Positions 1 to 8,067 of a stretch of DNA of 42,366 bases are shown here, piece by piece. The stretch is from positions 1-42,366 of the forward strand of contig JAAEKY010000192.1 in NCBI GenBank assembly GCA_024227235.1, given 5' to 3'. The notes under the pieces were generated by a model. The model was given only the letters and a program-made list of their open reading frames with translations, was not told where the DNA came from and did not search any database. Numbering within the stretch: the stretch's first letter is position 1; every line of letters begins with the position of its first letter. The position numbers and the translations under genes were made by a program. This stretch comes from Desulfobacteraceae bacterium. GTDB taxonomy: Bacteria > Desulfobacterota > Desulfobacteria > Desulfobacterales > Desulfobacteraceae.

Positions 1-1
1 A

Positions 2-1321
2 CATATTTATACTGTTTCTAAATTAACAAGAGAAATTAAATCTCTTTTAGAAGATTCCTATCCTTTTATCTGGGTAACAGGTGAAATTTCTAACTATGTA
101 GTCCCAGCTTCAGGTCACGCTTATTTTACACTAAAAGATCATGACGCTATTATTAGCGGTGTCTTATTTAAAAATCAAAAATTAAATCTCAAATTTAAAC
201 CTGAAAATGGGTTGAAAATTATCGGAATGGCCAGGCTAACACTTTATGAACCTAGAGGATCTTATCAGCTTATTTTTGAACATTTGGAACCAGAAGGCGC
301 AGGTTCTATGCAGGTTGCATTTGAACAGCTGAAAAAAAGATTATCCCAGAAAGGTTTTTTTGATGATGAGTTTAAAAAGCCAATCCCATTTTTACCAGCA
401 AAAATTAATGTGATTACATCTGGTACTGGCGCTGCTATTAAAGATATTATTATAGTCTGTCAACGCAGATTTTCAAATTGCTGTCTTGAAATTGTTCCCG
501 TTAAAGTACAAGGAGAAGAATCAGAAAATCAAATCAGTGACGCCATTAATTTTGTCAATAAACATCATCGTTCTGATTTAATTATACTTGCACGCGGTGG
601 CGGATCGTTAGAAGATCTTGCAGCATTCAATTCAGAAATTGTGGCCACAGCTATTTTTAAATCCAATATTCCGATCATTACAGGTGTGGGACATGAGACT
701 GATTTTACAATTGCTGATTTTGTTGCTGATTTAAGAGCACCAACACCTTCTGCTGCTGCAGAGTTGGCTCTGCCCGATAAAAAGAGTGTTCATCGAAATA
801 TTTTGCAATTACAAGAAAGATTACAGTCATCTTTAACCCAAAAAATTTCATATCTTCATGAAATGGTTCTTGATTTGGTTTCAAGATTAAAAAGCCCTGA
901 GAACCTGGTATGTGATTTTCGATTCAGGCTTGAGGATTATGAATCAAGATTAATGAAAAGTATGGATCATTATATACAATATAATAAAGAAAAGGTGAAC
1001 TGGGCATCTAAAGCACTTTATTCTAAACAGCCAACCAAAAGGATTTCAGATTACCGAAAGCGTGTAAGAAATCTTACTAATAATTTAAAACACCATTTTC
1101 AAAGTGTTTATCAACGGGTTAAAACTAATCATTTAGAGCTCACTTCAAAGCTTTTAACACTGAATCCTGAATCCGTATTAAAAAGAGGATATAGTATTTC
1201 AAGATCTATTCCGGACAAAATACTGATTACAGATTCAAGCAGTGTCAAAAAGAATGATCAAATAGAAGTGATTCTCTCTAAAGGACGACTGATGACTAAA
1301 GTGGAGAAAACAAATGGCTAA
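2..1321 (+). CDS. xseA: Exodeoxyribonuclease VII large subunit (5' end outside window)
   Basis: Catalytic subunit of exonuclease VII, which degrades single-stranded DNA to oligonucleotides together with XseB. The frame is open from base 2 and reads HIYTVSKLTREIKSLLEDSY, the usual start of the N-terminal OB-fold, so only about 5-15 residues are missing. The OB-fold continues through SGHAYFTLKD. The catalytic core follows, with TSGTGAAIKDI, LARGGGSLEDL and TGVGHETDFTIADF and then RAPTPSAAAE, all typical of XseA. The C-terminal half is a long coiled coil ending near KRGYSISRS. About 440 residues are visible, normal for the family. The stop overlaps the xseB start by 8 bases, so the two subunits are translationally coupled. 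Confidence 0.96.
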   Translation, partial: HIYTVSKLTREIKSLLEDSYPFIWVTGEISNYVVPASGHAYFTLKDHDAIISGVLFKNQKLNLKFKPENGLKIIGMARLTLYEPRGSYQLIFEHLEPEGAGSMQVAFEQLKKRLSQKGFFDDEFKKPIPFLPAKINVITSGTGAAIKDIIIVCQRRFSNCCLEIVPVKVQGEESENQISDAINFVNKHHRSDLIILARGGGSLEDLAAFNSEIVATAIFKSNIPIITGVGHETDFTIADFVADLRAPTPSAAAELALPDKKSVHRNILQLQERLQSSLTQKISYLHEMVLDLVSRLKSPENLVCDFRFRLEDYESRLMKSMDHYIQYNKEKVNWASKALYSKQPTKRISDYRKRVRNLTNNLKHHFQSVYQRVKTNHLELTSKLLTLNPESVLKRGYSISRSIPDKILITDSSSVKKNDQIEVILSKGRLMTKVEKTNG

Positions 1322-1538
1322 GAAAAAAACCTTTGAATCATCTTTAAAGAAACTTGAAGATATTGTAAGGGAATTGGAATCCGGTGATCTTGGACTTGAA
1401 GAAGCCGTTAAAAAATATGAATTGGGGATGAAGCAATCAAAATTTTGTTTAGATCTTTTAGACAAAACTGAGAAAAAAATTTCAGTGGTAACCGAAGATA
1501 ATGACGGTAATATAGAAGAAGATTCATTTAAAAGATAA
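1314..1538 (+). CDS. xseB: Exodeoxyribonuclease VII small subunit
   Basis: Small helical subunit that binds the coiled coil of XseA to form exonuclease VII. The 74 residues match the family in length. The diagnostic pattern is FESSLKKLEDIVRELESGDL followed by LEEAVKKYELGM, two helices forming a hairpin. It starts with ATG inside the last codons of xseA (8-base overlap) and is followed by ispA after only 5 bases. The xseB-ispA-dxs order is a common proteobacterial arrangement, which supports the call. Confidence 0.95.
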   Translation: MAKKKTFESSLKKLEDIVRELESGDLGLEEAVKKYELGMKQSKFCLDLLDKTEKKISVVTEDNDGNIEEDSFKR

Positions 1539-1543
1539 ATTGT

Positions 1544-2449
1544 ATGAATTTTAATTTACACCAATATTTAAAAAAGAAACAGGAACTGGTAAACCGCTAC
1601 CTTAAAATCGTTCTTGGGCAATATGATCAAAATCGAGAGTTGATTCAAGCAATGGACCACTCCCTTATGGCGGGTGGGAAAAAGCTTCGACCTATATTAT
1701 CAATTGCTGCAGCCCAAGCTTGCGGAAAAGATTTTATGTTTGCCCTGCCCGCTTGCTGTGCTATTGAAATGATTCACACTTATTCTTTGATTCATGATGA
1801 TTTGCCGGCAATGGATGATGACGATCTAAGACGAGGCTTGCCAACCTGTCACAAAAAATATTCTGAGGCAACGGCTATTCTTGCAGGTGATGCATTGTTA
1901 ACGCATGCATTTAACATTCTGTCCAATCCTGAACAGATTTTTAAAAAATATCCAGAACCTCAAATAAGACTTAATTTGATTTCCAAAGTTTCTCTGGCAG
2001 CAGGAATTCAAGGAATGGTTGAAGGTCAAATGTTGGATATGCAGTCTTTTCAATTAAAACAAAAAGACAGTCTAACCCATCTTAAAAAAATACATGAACT
2101 AAAAACTGGTAAAATGATTACAGTAAGTGTTGAAGCAGGTGCCTTAAGTGTTGGGACTGACTTAAAAATTATAGATAAATTAATTATTTATGCGGATAAA
2201 ATTGGCCTGGCATTTCAAGTAGTAGATGATATCTTAAATATTGAAGGTGACCCAAAAATTATGGGAAAAGCTGCTGGCTCTGATGTATTAAATGATAAAA
2301 TGACATTCCCAGCAATTATCGGACTTGATGAATCAAAAAAATATGCTGAAAACTTAATCGAAGAAGCTTTAGAATCTATTTCACTTTTTGAAGAAACGGC
2401 AACCCCTCTTAGGGCGATTGCTGAATATATTATAAACAGGAACCATTAA
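1544..2449 (+). CDS. ispA: Polyprenyl diphosphate synthase (farnesyl/geranylgeranyl type)
   Basis: Condenses isopentenyl diphosphate with allylic diphosphates to make farnesyl (possibly geranylgeranyl) diphosphate, the precursor for undecaprenyl phosphate and quinone tails. The 301 residues show GGKKLRP (44-50), the first aspartate-rich motif DDLPAMDDDD (85-94) with two residues between the aspartate pairs as in bacterial FPP synthases, the RRG that follows, and the second motif DDILN (228-232), where Asn replaces the usual last Asp. The KTGK motif is at 187-190. It lies between xseB (5-base gap) and dxs (17-base gap), so the enzymes supplying and consuming C5 units are co-transcribed. Product chain length cannot be settled from sequence alone. 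Confidence 0.92.
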   Translation: MNFNLHQYLKKKQELVNRYLKIVLGQYDQNRELIQAMDHSLMAGGKKLRPILSIAAAQACGKDFMFALPACCAIEMIHTYSLIHDDLPAMDDDDLRRGLPTCHKKYSEATAILAGDALLTHAFNILSNPEQIFKKYPEPQIRLNLISKVSLAAGIQGMVEGQMLDMQSFQLKQKDSLTHLKKIHELKTGKMITVSVEAGALSVGTDLKIIDKLIIYADKIGLAFQVVDDILNIEGDPKIMGKAAGSDVLNDKMTFPAIIGLDESKKYAENLIEEALESISLFEETATPLRAIAEYIINRNH

Positions 2450-2466
2450 TTTAAGGTTGATACATT

Positions 2467-4347
2467 TTGAGTTTGCTAGATCAAATTAAAACATCCGGTG
2501 ATATTAAAAAACTCTCTAGAAAAGAGTTGACTCTTTTGGCCGGAAATATTCGCAAAAGAATTATTGAAGTCGTATCAAAAAATGGGGGTCATCTCGCTTC
2601 AAGTTTAGGCGCGGTAGAATTGACACTTGCCATTCATTATGTTTTTGATTTACCAAAGGATACATTAATTTGGGATGTCGGGCATCAATCTTATGCACAT
2701 AAGTTGATAACCGGAAGAAATGATCAGTTTGACAGTCTTCGTCAATATAAAGGGATATCAGGATTTTCAAAAATTAAAGAAAGCCCATATGATGGGTTTA
2801 CAGTGGGGCATTCTTCCACCTCAATTTCAGCCGGACTTGGGGTCTGTTATGGTAAGTATTTAAATAAAGATGATTCTGACGTTATCTCTGTCATCGGAGA
2901 TGGTTCCTTAACTGCAGGCCTTGCATATGAAGGATTAAACCAAACCGGAGATTTAAAAAAACGTAACCTTATTGTTGTTTTAAATGATAATGATATGTCT
3001 ATTTCTCAAAATGTAGGCGCCCTATCCTCTTTTTTAAGCCGTACTTTTTCTGCTAAATATCTTCAGACCATGAGAAATCAATTTGGTGCATTTTTAAAAT
3101 CATTACCTAAAATTGGGGATGATATTTATAATATTGCTAAACGATCAGAAGAATCTTTTAAAACATTTATAACACCCGGCATGTTATTTGAAGCCTTTAA
3201 TTTTGATTATTTTGGACCTATTGACGGGCATAATCTGGATCATTTAATCGATATTCTTAAGAATATTAAAAATCCTAAAGACCCTGTCCTTTTGCATATA
3301 ACAACGACAAAAGGCAAGGGGTATGAACCTGCTGAAAAAAACCCTGTCTATTTTCATGGTGTTGGATCTTTTGCAGTTGAAACGGGTAAAAGTAAAAAGA
3401 AATTTAATTCAATTCCGACATACACAAAGGTATTTGGCTCTCAAATGGTCAATCTTGCCAAAACAAATAAAAAAATTGTTGCAGTAACAGCGGCTATGCC
3501 AGAAGGGACTGGATTAATTGAGTTTTCAAAACAATATCCGGACAGGTTTTTCGATGTTGGAATTGCAGAGCAGCACGCTGTTACCTTTTCTGCGGGACTC
3601 GCATCAAAGGGCCTAACTCCGGTTGTCGCTATTTATTCCACATTTTTACAACGTGCATTCGATCAGATCCTGCATGATGTCTGCATTGACTCTCATCCAG
3701 TGGTGTTTGCGCTTGATCGTGGGGGGATTGTTGGTGAAGATGGCCCAACCCATCATGGCCTTTTTGATTTTTCATATCTTCGTTGTATGCCAAACATGAC
3801 CATTATGGCCCCAAAAGATGAACATGAGCTTACAAGAATGGTTATTACTGCTGTTAGCCATAATGGACCGATAGCCTTAAGATATCCAAGAGGCGTAGGA
3901 GATGGTGTACCTATTGATGATAATCCTCAACCGATTAAAATTGGAAAGGCCGAAGTAATATGTGAAGGAAATGATCTATTGATACTCGCCATTGGAAAAT
4001 CTGTATGTGAAACCATAAAGGCAAATAAACAACTTAAGGATGTGGGTATTAATGCAACCATTATTAATGCACGGTTTGTAAAACCGCTTGATTCGGATTT
4101 GATTACTAAATATACCCAAAAAATTAAAAAAGTAATTACTGTTGAAGAGCATGTTCTTGATGGGGGGTTTGGTTCTGCTGTTTTAGAAATGCTGACAGAT
4201 AAAAATGTGACAGGATATTTGTTAAAAAGGATTGGGATTCAAAACAGATTTGTAGAGCATGGTCCACAAGAAATTTTAAGAAAAGACTATGAAATTGACA
4301 GTTCAGCTATTGTAAACACAGCAATTGAATTACATGGCAGCAAATAA
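2467..4347 (+). CDS. dxs: 1-deoxy-D-xylulose-5-phosphate synthase
   Basis: Thiamine-diphosphate enzyme joining pyruvate and glyceraldehyde 3-phosphate to form DXP, the first step of the MEP isoprenoid pathway. The 626 residues fit the family. Visible motifs are GHLASSLG (41-48), WDVGHQSYAHK (69-79), the ThDP/Mg site GDGSLTAG (144-151) with NDN at 173-175, and the catalytic glutamate region GIAEQHAV with E368 and H370. The start is TTG at 2467, supported by AAGG at 2453-2456 and by alignment of SLLDQIKTSGDIKKL with the usual N-terminus. The 3' end overlaps tlyA. Confidence 0.97.
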   Translation: MSLLDQIKTSGDIKKLSRKELTLLAGNIRKRIIEVVSKNGGHLASSLGAVELTLAIHYVFDLPKDTLIWDVGHQSYAHKLITGRNDQFDSLRQYKGISGFSKIKESPYDGFTVGHSSTSISAGLGVCYGKYLNKDDSDVISVIGDGSLTAGLAYEGLNQTGDLKKRNLIVVLNDNDMSISQNVGALSSFLSRTFSAKYLQTMRNQFGAFLKSLPKIGDDIYNIAKRSEESFKTFITPGMLFEAFNFDYFGPIDGHNLDHLIDILKNIKNPKDPVLLHITTTKGKGYEPAEKNPVYFHGVGSFAVETGKSKKKFNSIPTYTKVFGSQMVNLAKTNKKIVAVTAAMPEGTGLIEFSKQYPDRFFDVGIAEQHAVTFSAGLASKGLTPVVAIYSTFLQRAFDQILHDVCIDSHPVVFALDRGGIVGEDGPTHHGLFDFSYLRCMPNMTIMAPKDEHELTRMVITAVSHNGPIALRYPRGVGDGVPIDDNPQPIKIGKAEVICEGNDLLILAIGKSVCETIKANKQLKDVGINATIINARFVKPLDSDLITKYTQKIKKVITVEEHVLDGGFGSAVLEMLTDKNVTGYLLKRIGIQNRFVEHGPQEILRKDYEIDSSAIVNTAIELHGSK

Positions 4348-5107
4348 AGGCACAAAAAATAAAACCAGAATTGATTGCTTTATTGTTGAAAAGGGATTGG
4401 CTAAATCTCGACAACGAGCAAAGGCATTAATCATGGCTGGTAAAGTTTTTTCAAATAACGTTCTTGTTGATAAACCCGGAACTTTAGTTGCGGCTGATGC
4501 AAGTATCATTGTCAAGCAGGATGACAATCCATTTGTCAGTCGTGGGGGGCTAAAACTTGAAAAGGCATTAAAAAGTATTCCTGTTTCCGTAAAAGGAATG
4601 ATATGCCTTGATATTGGGGCGTCAACTGGTGGCTTTACCGATTGCCTGCTTCAGTATGGTGCAGAACAAGTTTTTGCAGTTGATGTAGGATATGGACAGT
4701 TTGACTGGTCTTTAAGACAGGACCCAAGAGTCGTCGTTATTGAAAGAACCAACATCAGGCATATGCCTTATGAAGTTATAAATAGACACATGGATGTGGT
4801 GGTTGCGGATACCTCTTTTATTTCTCTTAAAACTGTTATACCATCTGCTGAGAAATTTATGAGAGAAGATACACATGTTTTAGCGTTGATCAAACCTCAA
4901 TTTGAAGCAGGCAAAAAGAACGTTGGCAAGGGTGGTGTTGTAAAAGATCCAATAATTAGAGAAAAAGTCATAAAGAATTTAACTGTTTTTTTCAAAGAGC
5001 GCGAATATCAGGTGAACGCGATAGTCCCCTCCCCTATTTTGGGCCCTAAAGGAAATAAAGAGTATATTATATCTCTAAATTTTAAAAAAAATAAAATAAC
5101 ACTATGA
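4334..5107 (+). CDS. tlyA: TlyA-family S4/FtsJ-like rRNA methyltransferase
   Basis: Probable SAM-dependent 2'-O-methyltransferase acting on rRNA cytidines; in some species TlyA is also described as a haemolysin. The 257-residue form starts at ATG 4334; a TTG three codons upstream (4325) is possible but less likely. An S4 RNA-binding domain covers about 10-65. The Rossmann methyltransferase has DIGASTGGFTDCLL (93-106) for SAM. D159 (ADTSFISL), K187 (LIKPQFEAG) and E243 (NKEYIISL) are candidates for the FtsJ-type catalytic set. It overlaps the end of dxs by 14 bases and is the last gene of this operon. The dxs-tlyA pairing is common in bacteria. The family is certain; the rRNA target is inferred. 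Confidence 0.93.
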   Translation: MAANKGTKNKTRIDCFIVEKGLAKSRQRAKALIMAGKVFSNNVLVDKPGTLVAADASIIVKQDDNPFVSRGGLKLEKALKSIPVSVKGMICLDIGASTGGFTDCLLQYGAEQVFAVDVGYGQFDWSLRQDPRVVVIERTNIRHMPYEVINRHMDVVVADTSFISLKTVIPSAEKFMREDTHVLALIKPQFEAGKKNVGKGGVVKDPIIREKVIKNLTVFFKEREYQVNAIVPSPILGPKGNKEYIISLNFKKNKITL

Positions 5108-5110
5108 ATT

Positions 5111-5134
5111 TTATTTAAATTCGATTATTTAAAT
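5111..5134 (+). repeat. Tandem TTATTTAAAT direct repeat before the EF-G gene
   Basis: Two exact copies of TTATTTAAAT, at 5111-5120 and 5125-5134, are separated by TCGA. Each contains the palindrome ATTTAAAT. They lie in the 61-base gap between tlyA and the EF-G-like gene, about 35-58 bases before its start. They may be part of a promoter or operator, but this is AT-rich DNA and chance is possible. No clear -35/-10 pair was found. Confidence 0.35.
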
Positions 5135-5168
5135 ATATCTTTTATTAATTGTTTTAGAAGGAGCAGTA

Positions 5169-7241
5169 ATGAGCGAAGAAATTAAAACCATGAGAAATGT
5201 GGCTCTGGCTGGCCATGGAGGTGCAGGCAAGACAACTCTTGCTGAGGCTATGCTATTTAAAGCTGGAGTTACTAAACGCCTTGGGAAGGTTGAAGAAGGC
5301 AATACCATTATGGATTTTCAGCCGGAAGAAACCAGGAAACAACAAAGTATTAATACATCTTTTATTAAGTATACTCATAACAAGCATACAATTACGTTGA
5401 TGGATACTCCTGGTGATCAAAATTTTTTCTCTGCTTCTAAAACTTGCTTCCCTGTTGCAGATTGTATGGCATTTGTGATTGATGGTGTTGGCGGACCTTC
5501 TGCCATGACTGAAGAAGCTGCAGCCAGTGCATTGGAATACAATTTGCCTGGTATAGTCATTGTAAATAAACTTGATCGTGAACGATCAGATTTCTCAACG
5601 TGTATTACTGCCTGCAAAACTGCACTTAAAAAGAAAATCGTTCCCATATTTTATCCCATCGGTACTGAAGATGATTTTAAAGGTTATGTGAATATCATGT
5701 CTGGGATAGCTTATGAATATGATACTGATGGGAACCCAAGCAAGATTGAGATTCCTTCAGATATGTCAGATGACATTGAAATGGCAAAAGAAGAATTTAT
5801 AGAAAATGTAGCTGAACTCGATGATGACCTTCTCGAAAAATATCTTGAAGGTGAGGAAATTTCTGAGGATGAAGTAAAAACAGCGTTCAGACAAGGGATC
5901 CAGGACGCACAGTTTTATCCTGCCATTTGTTCTTCTGCTACAAAATTAATTGCTGTTGATACGGTTTCCGATATTATTAACGATTTGATGCCATCTCCCC
6001 TTGATAGAGGAGACTGGACTGCAAAAGATGCCAATGGAGAAGAGGTGATTATTTCCCCAGATCCTGATGCAGAATTTTGTGGATTTGTTTTTAACACTAT
6101 TGTTGATCCATATGCAGGACGACTTTCTTTGTTCCGCGTAATTTCAGGAACCCTTGGGAAAGAAGCCAATATTGTTAATACTACTAAAGATAAAAAAGAA
6201 AGATTTTCACAACTTCTTGAGATTGCGGGCAAGGAACAAAAAAACATTACCAGTGCTTTGCCAGGATCAATAGTTGCAGTTGCAAAATTAAAAGATACAT
6301 TAACAGGAGATACCATCACAGGTGGAAAGGAAATTCAAATTCCTGCACCGGCTCCCATGCCGCCAGTTATTTCATTTTCAATTTCACCTAAATCAAAAAG
6401 TGATGAAGATAAAATTCATGAGGCTGTCAGAAAAATTCTTGAAGAAGATACAGGACTGTTGCTGAATAGAAATGAAGAAACAAAACAGACTGTTCTTTCC
6501 GGGAGAGGTCTTGTCCACATCGAAGTAACTGCCGAAAAAATTCAAAGAAAATTTAATGTGGGTATGAATATTGAAACGCCTAAGGTCGCATACAGGGAAA
6601 CCTTTAAGAAAAAAATTCGTGTACAAGGAAAACATAAAAAACAGTCTGGGGGTCATGGCCAGTACGGCGACTGTTGGATCGTTCTTGAACCCTTGCCCAG
6701 TGGGTCAGGTTTTGAATTTGTGGATAAAATCGTTGGGGGTGTTATCCCTAAAAATTATATTCCAGCTGTTGAAACAGGTGTTAGAGAAGCGTCTAAATCA
6801 GGTATCCTGGCAGGATTCCCTTGTGTGGATTTTAGAGTGACTGTTGACTTTGGATCTTACCATTCAGTTGACTCTTCTGAAATGGCATTTAAAATGGCTG
6901 GAACGCTTGCGTTTAAAAATGCAGCTAAAGATGCAAAAGCGACTTTACTTGAACCTATCATGAAGGTTGCTGTTAAAGTGCCTGAGGACAGTACCGGTGA
7001 TATTATGGGCGATCTTAATTCCCGGCGCGGCAGAGTTCTTGGAATGGATTCTGAAGAGGATAAACAGATCATCAATGCATTGGTCCCTATGGCTGAAATG
7101 TTACGGTATGCACCTGATTTAGGCTCAATGACAGGTGGCAGAGGAACATTTACCATGGAATTTGAACAATATGATGTCGTTCCAATGGATATGGCAAAAA
7201 AAGTTATTGAAAGGGTAAATGCTGAAAAAGAAGAAAGCTAA
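5169..7241 (+). CDS. fusA: Elongation factor G-like translational GTPase (divergent EF-G paralogue)
   Basis: Ribosomal GTPase of the EF-G family, 690 residues, full length. The G domain shows the P-loop GHGGAGKT (15-22) and NKLD (133-136). The G3 motif reads DTPGDQNF (79-86) instead of DTPGHVDF, so the catalytic histidine is Asp, and switch I lacks the usual RGITI. Domains II-V follow: RVISGTLG in domain II, GRGLVHIEV in III, GGHGQYGDC in IV, and EPIMKVAVKVPEDSTGDIMGD leading into V. The AGAAGGAG site at 5156-5163 is strong. The gene is not among ribosomal-protein genes, so it is probably not the str-operon copy. It resembles the accessory EF-G groups seen in deltaproteobacteria. The role (translocation, recycling or stress) is unknown, and the symbol marks the family only. 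Confidence 0.9.
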   Translation: MSEEIKTMRNVALAGHGGAGKTTLAEAMLFKAGVTKRLGKVEEGNTIMDFQPEETRKQQSINTSFIKYTHNKHTITLMDTPGDQNFFSASKTCFPVADCMAFVIDGVGGPSAMTEEAAASALEYNLPGIVIVNKLDRERSDFSTCITACKTALKKKIVPIFYPIGTEDDFKGYVNIMSGIAYEYDTDGNPSKIEIPSDMSDDIEMAKEEFIENVAELDDDLLEKYLEGEEISEDEVKTAFRQGIQDAQFYPAICSSATKLIAVDTVSDIINDLMPSPLDRGDWTAKDANGEEVIISPDPDAEFCGFVFNTIVDPYAGRLSLFRVISGTLGKEANIVNTTKDKKERFSQLLEIAGKEQKNITSALPGSIVAVAKLKDTLTGDTITGGKEIQIPAPAPMPPVISFSISPKSKSDEDKIHEAVRKILEEDTGLLLNRNEETKQTVLSGRGLVHIEVTAEKIQRKFNVGMNIETPKVAYRETFKKKIRVQGKHKKQSGGHGQYGDCWIVLEPLPSGSGFEFVDKIVGGVIPKNYIPAVETGVREASKSGILAGFPCVDFRVTVDFGSYHSVDSSEMAFKMAGTLAFKNAAKDAKATLLEPIMKVAVKVPEDSTGDIMGDLNSRRGRVLGMDSEEDKQIINALVPMAEMLRYAPDLGSMTGGRGTFTMEFEQYDVVPMDMAKKVIERVNAEKEES

Positions 7242-7264
7242 CAACATAGTAATTATATAATATT

Positions 7265-7306
7265 AAACCGGGCATTTAAGAATTTTTCTTATCTGCTCGG
7301 TTTTTT
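7265..7306 (+). terminator. Intrinsic terminator after the EF-G-like gene
   Basis: AAACCGGGCA (7265-7274) pairs with TGCTCGGTTT (7294-7303) with one G-U wobble. Inside it a second stem, TAAGAA/TTCTTA (7277-7282 with 7286-7291), stacks above a small symmetric internal loop and closes on TTT. The stem runs into a T-tract at 7301-7306. It lies 24 bases after the stop codon and closes the xseA to EF-G directon before the convergent response-regulator gene. Confidence 0.85.
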
Positions 7307-7410
7307 ATATTTCAGCTGCAATAGCAATATCAAAAGAAGCCATAGCAGATTAACAAATGAAATTTTTTTAGCTCATCTTTCGTCCATCATGAAATTCATA
7401 ATCTGTTAAA

Positions 7411-8067
7411 TTATTCTTGTGATGCCTCATCAATATCAACAATATTTCCTTCAAGGTAACTTTTTGTTTTATATTTTGTAATATTCATCAATTTTTTGGT
7501 AATTCTACCCAAACGATGGACCTGTTCATTGATAATTCTGAGGGTTTTATATTGAGGGTTATCTTCAGATAAATCCATCAGTAATAATTCAGAATAACCT
7601 GCTATACTCATTAAAGGCTGATTAAGCTCATGGCAGATAGCCCCTGCCATTTCGAGCACACCTTGAAATTTTTCTTTTTCAACCAGTGCATTCTGCAGAT
7701 CAATCATTCGCCGACCTACATTAATACGGGCCCTGAGTTCGTTAGTATCATATGGTTTGACAATATAATCATTTGCGCCAGATTCAAGCCCTTTTATAAT
7801 ATCTTTCTTGTCTCCTTTTCCGGTTAAAAGAATAATATAAGGAGGTGTTGTTGTTTCCTTTAATCGTACAGCTTTACAAACCTCCACACCGTCCGAGTCC
7901 GGCATTATCCAATCTAAAAGGACCAGGTTTGGTGCGTCTGGTTCCAGTAATTTGTCAATGGCACTTTTGCCATCAGAAACCGATATGACATCATATCCCC
8001 ATTTTGTCAAAACTGCATCTAATATACGCAAAGATGGTAAATCATCTTCAGCGACTAATATTTTCAT
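7411..8067 (-). CDS. Response regulator with REC and DHp (HisKA-like) domains, no ATPase domain
   Basis: A 218-residue two-component protein. The receiver domain (about 1-120) has the acidic pair E7/D8/D9, phosphoacceptor D52 in LDWIMP and K104 in VKPYD. A helical linker leads to a dimerization/histidine-phosphotransfer segment with an H-box, [20 protein letters not shown], with candidate phospho-His H146. The protein ends after the second DHp helix ([17 protein letters not shown]), so no HATPase_c domain is present and the stop is natural, with no ATPase-like frame downstream. It starts inside the 3' end of the hybrid kinase gene (20-base overlap), so both are made together. It could receive phosphate from that kinase or dimerize with it; the output is not visible. 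Confidence 0.85.
   Translation of the reverse strand: MKILVAEDDLPSLRILDAVLTKWGYDVISVSDGKSAIDKLLEPDAPNLVLLDWIMPDSDGVEVCKAVRLKETTTPPYIILLTGKGDKKDIIKGLESGANDYIVKPYDTNELRARINVGRRMIDLQNALVEKEKFQGVLEMAGAICHELNQPLMSIAGYSELLLMDLSEDNPQYKTLRIINEQVHRLGRITKKLMNITKYKTKSYLEGNIVDIDEASQE

Noticed and set aside
212..1321. xseA as a complete gene starting at TTG 212
   Set aside because: The frame stays open to base 2 and encodes the conserved N-terminal OB-fold, so the gene is cut by the window edge, not short.
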